The notes under the pieces are model-generated. The model searched no databases. It had not been told where the DNA came from and worked only from the letters and a program-made list of their open reading frames with translations. From NCBI GenBank assembly GCA_015499985.1, contig JAAAUF010000489.1, positions 6,643 to 30,959 on the forward strand: a stretch of 24,317 nt of DNA, read 5' to 3'. Of this stretch, positions 13,533 to 21,881 are shown one piece after another. Numbering within the stretch: position 1 is the stretch's first letter; every line of letters starts with the position of its first letter. The position numbers and the translations under genes are program-made. This stretch comes from Haplosporangium gracile. Its lineage: Eukaryota; Mortierellomycota; Mortierellomycetes; Mortierellales; Mortierellaceae.

Positions 13533-14182
13533 ATTGGTTCTTGAGGGTTTGAAAAAGGGTGCTTTGATTTGTGTGTGGCTGGACAAGAGCGCGCGCCAAT
13601 TTTGCGTGTTGGAAGCGGGGTAATTTTACTCTTTTTTTTTTAATATGGACAAGGACGGACGGAAGACTTTTGTAACAGTGGTGTTTTTCTTGTAGCAAAA
13701 AACATAGCGCGTGATTGTTTGTGTGGGTGGTTTTCGAACATCTTCATGGTTCATTTAGGAAGTAGGATAATTGAGGTTCGTACAAAAAATGTCGCCAGTT
13801 TGTTTCCTAGCCGCCGTCGCTTTTATTATGGGAAACAATTGTGGGTTTGTGAACAATACCAACCAAACGATGTGACAATGGTCGACTAGACGAATGAGTG
13901 GCTGGAAAAGTTGCTGAGCCCGCACCCTTTTTTTTTTAAATTTGTAACAATAGGGTTGAGAATGCAGCAGCAAACAACAAAAAAGAAATCAACCACGACT
14001 CGCCTCTTTTTTTACGAGTAGCGTCAAAAGGGGAAAAGAAGAAAAAAACGCGACATATATAACATCTACGGTTGACAAGCAGCACTCTTCGTCCTTTGCC
14101 CACTCACATCGACATCATTTTATTTTTACCTCTCACGCACACAATTTCCTTTCCTTCCATTCACGCAAAATATCAACAGCTA
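13533..14182. promoter_or_regulatory. Divergent promoter region between WAP-like and first Kazal-like gene
   Basis: These 650 bp separate two divergent starts. The right part carries the Kazal-array promoter module (13946-14062), and the left part must hold the promoter of the WAP-like gene. On the minus strand, ATATTAAAAA at about 13642-13651 is the only TATA-like stretch I noticed near it. Several T-tracts are present, and there is no additional gene. Confidence 0.55.
13946..14062 (+). promoter_or_regulatory. Shared promoter module, copy 1
   Basis: AACAATAGG lies at 13946-13954, an A-tract near 13977-13985, CGACTCGCC at 13996-14004 and TATATAA at 14056-14062. The ATG is at 14183, 187 nt from the central box. 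The same ordered elements precede the other three paralogues. In this copy the central box continues TCTT instead of ACCT. Confidence 0.75.
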
Positions 14183-14947
14183 ATGCGGATCCCATTGCCC
14201 ATCCTCCTGAGTATCATCCTGGTTCTCGGAACCCTCGCGCACATCGTGCTGGCTCTACCCAACGGCAGCTCAACCAGACAGTCAGTAAGAGCTATGCTTA
14301 CCAAGCCCAAATACGTACCCACCACAACCAACAAACCTAAACCCGTCCCCACCATCAACAAGCACAAGCCTGTACCTACCACCACCAAAAAGCCGCCTGT
14401 CACCAGCAAGCCCAAACCCGCGCCTATCGGAACCAATAAACCTAAACACAAAAAAACCACCAACAATTCCAAACCTGCACTCACCACCAAGAATCCCAAA
14501 CCCGTGCGCACCACCACCAACAAGCCTAAACCCATAACCACCACCATCACAATCCAAACTCAGACTACACCACCACCTCCTACTACTACTACTACTACAA
14601 CAACAACAACACCTACACTCATCGCTACCGAGCCTGTCGCCACTACCGTCCCCACATCGTTGCCTGTCACCGTCCAGCCTTGGCCATGGCCCTCGCCGTC
14701 GGCGGTGGCGCCACCACCGCCACCGGCACTAACACCGACGCTATCCGAAGAAGAGAAGGAGCGGAACGCACAGCTGCAGAGGGATATAGTATGCAATTCG
14801 ATCTGTAGGCCCAATGTTGTCATCAAGAAAGTCTGTGGAATGACGTCAGGGGGATCCAAGTTCTTGACGGATGGTTGTCTTGTGATGAGGTATAATTGTT
14901 TGTATCCTGAGGATACTTTTACGTTGGTGGATACTGCTGACTGTTAA
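14183..14947 (+). CDS. Secreted Kazal-like six-cysteine protein 1 with Thr/Pro/Lys stalk
   Basis: The product is 254 aa. The reading frame is open upstream to 14072, but the ATG at 14183 puts the signal peptide (RIPLPILLSIILVLGTLAHIVLA) first and follows the TATA box at a normal distance. Residues 35-135 are imperfect repeats of the type TTTNKPKPVPT, followed by a poly-Thr run, a Trp/Pro segment and PPPPP. Such a stalk is probably heavily O-mannosylated. The C-terminal domain has Cys at 204, 208, 218, 232, 239 and 254 (C-x3-C-x9-C-x13-C-x6-C-x14-C), with KKVCG and a C-x6-C helix as in Kazal inhibitor domains. The protein ends exactly at the sixth Cys. It is a single exon. It shares cysteine spacing, signal-peptide coding sequence and promoter with the next three genes. 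A protease-inhibitor role is inferred. Confidence 0.85.
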   Translation: MRIPLPILLSIILVLGTLAHIVLALPNGSSTRQSVRAMLTKPKYVPTTTNKPKPVPTINKHKPVPTTTKKPPVTSKPKPAPIGTNKPKHKKTTNNSKPALTTKNPKPVRTTTNKPKPITTTITIQTQTTPPPPTTTTTTTTTTPTLIATEPVATTVPTSLPVTVQPWPWPSPSAVAPPPPPALTPTLSEEEKERNAQLQRDIVCNSICRPNVVIKKVCGMTSGGSKFLTDGCLVMRYNCLYPEDTFTLVDTADC

Positions 14948-15771
14948 CTTGAGGAACGAGGCTTGGACTCAGCCGCCGGTCTGGGTTTCAGGAAGCACCT
15001 GCATTTTTTAACTTGAAAGATGATGAACGACTGTATTCGCCACTGATGTGTAAGGAGGCTGAGGGAGGAGGAGGAGGAGGGTGTGATTTATAGGGAGATG
15101 GAATATAAGTTTGCGAGTTGACAAGAAGGGTCAGAACATGTTGTTAATTGTTTCTTTTATTATTTGACGACCCGTACTTTTTGTATCTGACAAATGACCA
15201 GTGGCCACCATTACAAAAAAAAAGAACGAAGCTGCATGATTTGCAATCGTTAAATAGGAGCGCCTAGTCCTTGAAACAGACTCAAATAACTTATGTGGAT
15301 AAATAGGGGTTCATCGAGTTCATTTGTTCCATATTTTTTTTATTCTGCCTTATGGTGTAAAAATAGAGTAAATCTGCATCTAAATGTACCAGAACAATTA
15401 TGCGGGGACAATTAAGCGAGTAAGTGCCTGGAGCGAGCAATAGAACACGCCACCAATTTTTTCATCCTAGCAGCGAAGCTATAAAAAAAAGGGGGAGAGT
15501 CGCGATATACACCAAACAAGATGCTTTTGTTTCTTTTTTCTTTCTTCCACAACAATAGGACAAGAAAACAAAAAAAAAAAAAAGGAACGCGACTCGCCAC
15601 CTGTGCGAGTGAAAAGTGGGGAAACAGGCAATGTATAAAAGTCCTCATGTAAGGCGGCTATATCCTTTTTACAGACTCGCCCAAACTTAGATCTTGCACA
15701 CTCAAACACGACATTCACACATACACGTATCGTACCTTTTTTTTTGATCCAGCCAACCAAGTGTCTTCACC
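14948..15771. promoter_or_regulatory. Intergenic region between Kazal-like genes 1 and 2
   Basis: This holds the 3' flank of copy 1, including an (AGG)n patch near 15060-15078. It then holds an ACGCCACCAA 10-mer at 15447-15456 and the promoter module of copy 2. No coding sequence is supported. Confidence 0.6.
15551..15640 (+). promoter_or_regulatory. Shared promoter module, copy 2
   Basis: AACAATAGG lies at 15551-15559, a 15-nt A-tract at about 15569-15583, CGACTCGCC at 15590-15598 (extended GCGACTCGCCACCT at 15589-15602) and TATAAAA at 15634-15640. The ATG is at 15772. Confidence 0.8.
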
Positions 15772-16893
15772 ATGCCAAACCCGCGAGTCATCCTCCTGAG
15801 CTTGACACTCGTTCTTGCAACCATGTCAACCTTCAGTCCTGTTCAAGCCGCAGCAATTGCCAACCCATCCAATCTCCCAACAGGATTCAGCCTTACACCA
15901 TCAGCCTCCAAATCCACCACTGCCACTACCACTCAAAATCGTAATTACCCGCCTCATGTTAAACGTACAAAACCAGAATCTACAACTTTGAAAACCACAG
16001 ATTCCCCTAACCGTCTCGTTTCATTGTTCGCCAACGCAACAGGGCCCCCCACGCCCGGCACCAATCACACGACCACGACCGCGAATATGAGCAAGACCAC
16101 CAATACCAGTCTTCTTACCCCTACTCCTCCGTCTCGAACTACATCCGGTACTACTATCGAACTCGTCACCGTCACCACAATCAACAAGCCCACATCCACC
16201 TGTAAGCAGACGTCATCTTGGGATGGAGAATATGGCGATGATGAGGGGGAGGATGGTATTTATGATGAGGAGTGTGTGGAAGATGATGGGGATGATGGGG
16301 ATGATGGTGATAACGAGGATGATGGCGAGGATGGCGACGAGAATGATGACGAGGATCATGACGACGAGGATCATGAGGAAGGTCATAGTGATGACGAAGA
16401 CGATGGCGGTGACGATGAGGAGGACAACGATGAAGACGATGAAGACGAGGAAGACGAGGCAGACGACGAAGACGACGATGATCATGACGGTGAGGAGGAT
16501 GAGGAGGTTGAGGAGGATGAGGAAGATGAAGATGATGACGAGGAGACGATCCCAGAGGAGGAAGAGGTCCCAGAGGAGGTGGTGGAAGAGATCCCTGAAG
16601 AAGAAATTCCGGAGGAAGAAATTCCGAAGGAAGAAATCCCGGAGGAGCAGTGCGAGGATAGTGACGAGGGATGTAATGGTGGTTCCGGAAAAGGGGATGA
16701 GACCATCGACAAGGAGAAGTGCCGAAAGCTCTGCAAGCCAACAGCCAACCCTGCCAGAGACGCCTGTGTCCAGGGGGGCAGAATTAACAACTTGATGGAC
16801 AGCTGCAGCGTGAAAATTTATAATTGTTTGCACCCGGAAGACGCCCTCGTCATCCTGGATATGAACAAGTGTCCCAATCCGGACAAGGACTAG
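15772..16893 (+). CDS. Secreted Kazal-like six-cysteine protein 2 with long acidic Asp/Glu stalk
   Basis: The product is 373 aa in a single exon. The signal peptide is about 26 residues (VILLSLTLVLATMSTF...VQA). A Thr/Ser/Pro-rich section to about residue 145 is followed by an almost continuous Asp/Glu domain (about 151-300) of DDED/EEDE repeats. This ends in four EEIPE/EEIPK-type pentads. The C-terminal domain has Cys at 317, 321, 332, 345, 352 and 367 (C-x3-C-x10-C-x12-C-x6-C-x14-C), followed by PNPDKD. SCSVKIYNCLHPED is closely similar to copy 1 (GCLVMRYNCLYPED). The acidic stalk arises from GAT/GAG/GAC repeats, and other frames are open there only as a by-product. It may bind cations or basic surfaces; this is inference. 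The poly(A)-like AATAAA lies at 17035-17040. Confidence 0.87.
   Translation: MPNPRVILLSLTLVLATMSTFSPVQAAAIANPSNLPTGFSLTPSASKSTTATTTQNRNYPPHVKRTKPESTTLKTTDSPNRLVSLFANATGPPTPGTNHTTTTANMSKTTNTSLLTPTPPSRTTSGTTIELVTVTTINKPTSTCKQTSSWDGEYGDDEGEDGIYDEECVEDDGDDGDDGDNEDDGEDGDENDDEDHDDEDHEEGHSDDEDDGGDDEEDNDEDDEDEEDEADDEDDDDHDGEEDEEVEEDEEDEDDDEETIPEEEEVPEEVVEEIPEEEIPEEEIPKEEIPEEQCEDSDEGCNGGSGKGDETIDKEKCRKLCKPTANPARDACVQGGRINNLMDSCSVKIYNCLHPEDALVILDMNKCPNPDKD
16222..16671 (+). repeat. GAN-codon low-complexity tract encoding the acidic stalk
   Basis: About 450 bp of imperfect GAT/GAC/GAG trinucleotide repeats lie inside Kazal-like gene 2. They include a 15-nt unit encoding EEIPE/EEIPK in tandem near 16590-16650. 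Such tracts expand and contract by slippage. Confidence 0.85.
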
Positions 16894-18122
16894 CTTTACA
16901 CAGCCTAGAGTTTTTCGCTCAAGAGAGGGTACTGCATTAGCGCGAATTTGTGTGCCCTTCTATTTCAGCAGACCTAAAAGGGTTTACATTTATTCTTTTT
17001 TTTGTTTTTATAACCGACTTTTCATTTTCTGGCAAATAAAAACGATAGTCTACACTTTACTTCGCGTTTGATGTATTCGCCTATGTACACGACAACGCAG
17101 GTTGCGCATGATCAGGGGCAAAAAAGGGAACGAGACAAAAAACATTGTGATGAGAGATCGAGAGAACATAGTGAAGAACTTTGGTGGAAAGAGTTGGTTC
17201 ATCTTCTCTTCTGACGTCCTTGCAATGGCTTTTGGTTCCAGTTCAAAAAAAAAAAAAAAAAAGGATTAGGAGGAACTAGATGATGTTTCCGTGACTGCAG
17301 TGGGGGGTTTTGGCTAGTCAATGAATAAGTTTGAGAGGCAAAAGCTGTGCTGTTATTTTCGCTTCGCCTCATTATTGTGTATTAATAGAGTAAACTCATG
17401 GTACATGAGTAGGAGAATGAAGGCTGAAAAATAGGATATATAATTTGCATTGGAGGGAACGGTAGCTACCAAAGATTACTTTTATTCTCTAATCTCACTG
17501 TTAGGGTTAAGGAGAATGCAGGTATGACTAACAACTTTTTTGCGAGGCGACACTTATGGCCGAGAAAGAGAAGAATGGCTAGTGATATTTTGTTGTGTTC
17601 TTTTTTCGTTTTTATTGTTGGCCTAAAATAGATAATAAAGCCAAGGGTTGGAAAGGCGCTTTTTTTTGATTGGTTGGAAGGGTTGATGATGAACCAAAAC
17701 GACGCCACCAAAAGTGTTTTGACTATATATATTAACTAACAAAAAGAATGACAATAACAACAATCGAAAGGAGGTCATGGCAGAAGAGGATATTCTTTTC
17801 ATTTATTCTACAACGACAGAAACGTAGTTGTACGTATTTTTAGAAAGAGAATAAAAAGGAAAACAAAAACAAGATCCTTTCCGCAATAATAGAAAACTTA
17901 CTTTTCCATCTAAAAAACACAAAAGGACAAAAAAATAGAACGCGACTCGCCACCTCTTTGAGGACAAAAGAAAAACAAAAGCGAAATATAAAAGTCAACA
18001 TGCAGACGGCTGTCCTTCCAATAATCTCTCACACATAAACACGAATATCCGTTTCGCACACCAAAAAAAAAAAAAAAAACTCACTTTCTACACACAACCC
18101 AACGAAACCGACTGGTACCACC
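16894..18122. promoter_or_regulatory. Intergenic region between Kazal-like genes 2 and 3
   Basis: This 1.2-kb stretch holds the AATAAA of copy 2 (17035-17040), an 18-nt A-tract near 17245, an ACGCCACCAA 10-mer at 17702-17711 and the promoter module of copy 3 at its right end. Reading frames on both strands lack signal peptides, domains or cysteine patterns, so no gene is called. Confidence 0.6.
17885..17993 (+). promoter_or_regulatory. Shared promoter module, copy 3
   Basis: AATAATAG lies at 17885-17892 (one mismatch to AACAATAG), an A-tract at about 17931-17937, CGACTCGCC at 17943-17951 (extended GCGACTCGCCACCT at 17942-17955) and TATAAAA at 17987-17993. The ATG is at 18123. Confidence 0.78.
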
Positions 18123-18815
18123 ATGTTGAGCCCGCTGCCCGTCTTCCTGAGCATGATGCTCTTGCTTGGAGCCCTGTCTAGCGCCTTGCCAGCTCCTGGC
18201 AGCGACGTCCTCGTCACCACCACCACCGTGGCCAAGCCCAAGCTCACCAGCACAACTCGTGCCATCACCACTGCCACGACCAAGGCCACAACCACTTCAA
18301 CCAACACTCCAACCCTGCCCTATCTCGACGCGGTTCCTTGCATATCCTTCCCAGAGCTGCCACCGCCCATCGCTCCTACCGAGTCAGTCTTCGTCACTAA
18401 AACCAACAAACCTACATCCGTCACACAGCCTGCACCATCGTCGTCTCCAGCGCCGCCCGAAGAGGAGATCTTCAAAGGCGTTGGAGAAGTCCACGGCCCT
18501 ATCGTGGAACAGAAGACCCTAGAGGCTTTGAGGGCCAAGGTCGCACAGTGCGAGAAGGAGTGTTTACTCGCGGGCGACACTGACCCTGATGTCTGTATCA
18601 GAGGCGCGAACGGAATGAACTATTGGATGAACTCATGCAGGGTGAGGGTATCTCCCTGTTCGCAAACAAACGTAAAGTACGAAATCATCGATATGTCAGA
18701 GTGTTCCAAGATGGAGCTGTGGAAGATTCGCGACAGGGAAACCTCTGGAACTGGAAAATCGAGGAGTAGAAACTCCGCAACTCTTCCTCATCCCACCCCT
18801 TTTCCCAAAAAATAG
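18123..18815 (+). CDS. Secreted Kazal-like six-cysteine protein 3 with C-terminal tail
   Basis: The product is 230 aa in a single exon. The signal peptide is about 20 residues (LPVFLSMMLLLGALSSALPA). The stalk is Thr/Ser-rich, then Pro-rich, and contains TKTNKPTS, recalling the TTTNKPKP and TINKPTS repeats of copies 1 and 2. The C-terminal domain has Cys at 143, 147, 158, 172, 179 and 194 (C-x3-C-x10-C-x13-C-x6-C-x14-C). NGMNYWMNSC, just before the C-x6-C step, resembles the conserved Gly...Tyr...Asn...Cys segment of Kazal domains best of the four copies. Unlike the others it continues for 36 residues after the sixth Cys with a basic, Ser/Arg/Pro-rich tail. That may be a lost stop codon or a true extension. 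AATAAA repeats lie at 18957-18966. Confidence 0.85.
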   Translation: MLSPLPVFLSMMLLLGALSSALPAPGSDVLVTTTTVAKPKLTSTTRAITTATTKATTTSTNTPTLPYLDAVPCISFPELPPPIAPTESVFVTKTNKPTSVTQPAPSSSPAPPEEEIFKGVGEVHGPIVEQKTLEALRAKVAQCEKECLLAGDTDPDVCIRGANGMNYWMNSCRVRVSPCSQTNVKYEIIDMSECSKMELWKIRDRETSGTGKSRSRNSATLPHPTPFPKK

Positions 18816-19722
18816 CCCACCCTCTGTTTGTCCCCGCTCAGACGTAAGTCTTGTTTCCGAGGACATGCAAACTTGCCTGTCCTCGTTTCTTTTCTTTTTT
18901 TTACCCACCATCTTTTCAGCTTTGAATGATTTTTGCGACAGTTTTACTCGTTATGAAATAAATAAAAAATACTATTTTTTAATTGTCCATTTAGCGTGTT
19001 GTACATGTCCTGGACGATAAGAACGCGTAAGTGGCTAGGAAGGGTGGAAGCGTCAACAAAACGTTTATTGTTTTCTTTTTTAAATTCGACGACGAAGCCT
19101 ATTGTTTTGCACCTACAGGGGCCTCCCTTTGACCATCATCATTTCAAACAAAAAGAGCACAGCTATCCCTCCTTTAGCCACTCTTCCCGCCTCTTTGTTC
19201 TTTGCATATTACCGTCCAAAGTGAGCTTTTTCGCTCCTAAAAAAATAAAAGACTGAGAGCACGAATATTCAATCCAGCCACTACTTTCTATCTTTCGATT
19301 CATTTTGCTCCACCTTCACATTCGCCTTGTTCCAGATCTTTATTTTTTATCGATCTATTTATTCACAGGAGAAAAAGAAGATCCAGCTTCCAACATTGCC
19401 CTACCTTTTAAAATTACAAAAGAGGTGCGTACCCTCAAAATAAACAAAAGATGATCAACAAAAACAATAGTTAAGCTACAATAAGTATTGTGCGAGTTTC
19501 TTGTCTTGCGCAACAATAGGATTGGCCACGCTTGCATCAATGCAAGAGCAAAAAAAAAAAAAGGCGACTCGCCACCTGTATGAACCTCGACAAAGAACAT
19601 AAGGCCCTCTCCGAGATATAAACCAACGAGCAAGTTATTACCTGCCTCCTCCCCCTCTGTTTCTGACACTCTCTCTCCTCTACATTTATCCCTCATCTCA
19701 ATTCAATTTACCACTACCAACC
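18816..19722. promoter_or_regulatory. Intergenic region between Kazal-like genes 3 and 4
   Basis: The left part is the 3' flank of copy 3 with tandem AATAAA (18957-18966). The right part holds the promoter module of copy 4 and a pyrimidine-rich leader (about 19640-19700). An open stretch at 18996-19256 has no signal peptide or recognisable motif and was not called. Confidence 0.6.
19512..19622 (+). promoter_or_regulatory. Shared promoter module, copy 4
   Basis: AACAATAGG lies at 19512-19520, an A-tract at 19551-19562, CGACTCGCC at 19565-19573 (extended GCGACTCGCCACCT at 19564-19577) and TATAAA at 19617-19622. The ATG is at 19723. Confidence 0.8.
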
Positions 19723-20326
19723 ATGCTGCACCTATTGACTATCCTGCTGAGCACCATGTTTTTTCTTCTCGGAACCATGCCAACCGCCTTGCTGGCTCAA
19801 GGCCACATCGACAGTCCTCTAGTAGCGGGCAATGTCCAACAACCAGACGTGTTCACCTTCATCATGTCTACCCAGCCTGAGCCTATTGCTACTCAACATC
19901 CGAATAGTCTTCCTCAAGCAGTTGATGTACGTCTTCCAGTGCCACCGCCACCTCCAGTTCCAGTTCCAGTGCTAACGATCTTAGCACTACCTCCACCTCC
20001 ACCATCACCACCACCGCCGCCTCCAGCGGTCACAACCACAAAAAGCAAACTCAAACCAGTCGCCCTTCTTAAACCACCCAAGAAGGTGATAGAGAAAGAA
20101 GGAGTAGAAGGGGAGGGATCACGTAACGAGGCTGGCAGTGAAAAAGCAGGGAAAGGACTGTGATTCAGTGTGCACGACATCCAACAGCTCTTCTTCGGAC
20201 ACAGTCTGCGCCAAGGCGAACCCGGACGCACAGGCGTTCATGATCGATATCTGTATCATGATGGTGTTTAACTGTATGAACCCGACCAAGCCTTTCATCA
20301 TGGTTTCCAAGGATCAGTGTCCTTAA
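19723..20326 (+). CDS. Secreted Kazal-like six-cysteine protein 4 with poly-Pro stalk (predicted 2 exons)
   Basis: The predicted protein is 179 aa from exons 19723-20085 and 20150-20326. The signal peptide is about 26 residues (LLTILLSTMFFLLGTMPTALLA). The stalk contains PPPPPVPVPV and PPPPPSPPPPPP. The Cys domain lies in another frame from the signal peptide. A 64-nt intron (GTGATA...AAGCAG, with a branch-like CGTAAC about 24 nt before its end) restores the frame at phase 0. An alternative donor at 20104 (GTAGAA) also keeps frame. The resulting domain has Cys at 125, 129, 141, 156, 163 and 178 (C-x3-C-x11-C-x14-C-x6-C-x14-C), matching the paralogues. Without splicing, the first frame stops at 20161-20163 before the Cys domain. 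The other three copies have no intron, so a frameshift (error or pseudogene) is the alternative. Confidence 0.7.
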
Positions 20327-21837
20327 TGTTTTTTCTTTCTCTCTTTCTATAGTAATCCCTTTAGGCTTGCATTTTTTTTCTGGTATAAAATATACGTGTG
20401 AGAATCAATGGTACGATGTAGATTCCTTATGACAAGACGCCACCAAATTTCCTTATCAGTCTTGGATCTCGACTGATCGAGCAATGAAAATGGCGCGCCC
20501 TTCGTTGGTCGGAAATTGAAACAACGACCGGACGATGTTTATAAAAAAAAAAAAAAGCGTGGTGTTGTTAGTTGAAGGAAAGGAAAGTGGAGGAGTCCTT
20601 ATTTTTATCTCTATCATTCCATTGAATTGAGCAATATGGATTGAACAGGGATAGTGAGTGCCCTACAGCATGGTAGGGGATGATGGGTAAACATTCTTAA
20701 CAAATATCCACGTTGCATCCCTCCTCCTTCTCTCTCCCATCGCCATCCTACGGAAAATGAGAGCCAACCAAAATTGGTTTTACTTTTCCTCTGTTTTCCC
20801 TCCCTCATTCTTCTTTCTCAAAACACAGAAAAAAAAACGTCCAAATGGAGAAAGGACAATCTCACTTGGGTGGAGGAGCGGGAGGAAAGCAAGCGAGAGG
20901 GAAAAATAGAGGGAAGGAAGACAAGAGGTGCTGGCAGGTTGGTGAAAAAAAAACTCCCCACCATGATGTCATGGGTCTTACAGATGCACATTTGGCAGAG
21001 CAAGGCTAGGCAAAATCCCACCCATTTTTCATTTTGTACAAAAAAAAACAAACTATAAGGTGCCTATGCGTGCTTTGTTTGTGTACTTGCTCGAGATAGT
21101 GCGTGTTTGTTTACTTTGTGTGTGCCTGGCCTGCGTGTATGTGTTTTGGGTGGGGAAGATTGCAATTGGCGTGTTTTTCTTCTTTGGGCAACGAGAGTAG
21201 GAGGGAGAAGGAAAGAGCGAAACGGCCTAGAGTGGGCCAAGAGAAGAGATGAAAGACAAGATGAATGGTTGCTTTTGTTATTCCTTTTTCTATCCTACTT
21301 TTCCTCCTCACAATGTAATCCCTTCTCATGCAAAGCCTTGCGAGGATGTGAAAATCTACAAGTAGGTGCCCAGAAACAGAACTAGTGTGTGAAAGAGAGT
21401 GTATCATGTCATTCTTTCATTCGTAGAGCTCGGACTTTACAAAAGCATTATTGATTTTACTTCCTTTTTGTTCATTCTTTTCATCTCCATTGGATCGGAT
21501 TAGTTCTTATTCAATCAAAGCGCAATTGAAATTAAAAAACACCCTTTAGTCCTCGGCTACGATGTTGTGTTTGTTTTTGTATTCCTTATTTTCTTTTCCT
21601 TCAAAAAGCCGAATGTCAGCAATCAACAAGTAAACAACAAACAATCGCAGCAGCTAGCAGTAAATAAACAGATCTAACAACACCCTTCGGGTTTCATGAA
21701 GAAAGACATGGGCGAGAACTCAAAGCGACCTGTGTATGTTGTAGTTCCCTTCTTTTATATACTTTGTACCATTTCATGGAGGAAGGGGAGTCTCAGGATG
21801 TGAACATACATCCCTTGTACTCGTCAACATGTACCTA

Positions 21838-21881
21838 ATTACTACAACTACTAACTACTACTACTAACTACTACTACCACT
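21838..21881 (+). repeat. (CTA)n-type microsatellite
   Basis: Imperfect ACTACTA/CTAACTA repeats over about 44 bp. Confidence 0.8.

Noticed and set aside
14072..14182. Earlier ATG for Kazal-like gene 1
   Set aside because: It lies about 10 nt past the TATA box, too close for a translated start, and it would bury the signal peptide 37 residues inside the protein.
16181..16833. Long open frames on both strands over the acidic stalk (His/Pro-rich, Ile/Leu-rich, Met/Arg-rich products)
   Set aside because: These are by-products of GAN-codon repeats. Only the frame with signal peptide and six-Cys domain is supported.
20159..20163. TGA at 20161 as the true end of Kazal-like gene 4
   Set aside because: It would remove the whole six-Cys domain, which is intact and correctly spaced directly downstream in another frame.
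20430..20700. A fifth, decayed Kazal-like gene
   Set aside because: Only the 10-mer and a TATA-like stretch are present. No CGACTCGCC box, signal peptide or Cys pattern was found.
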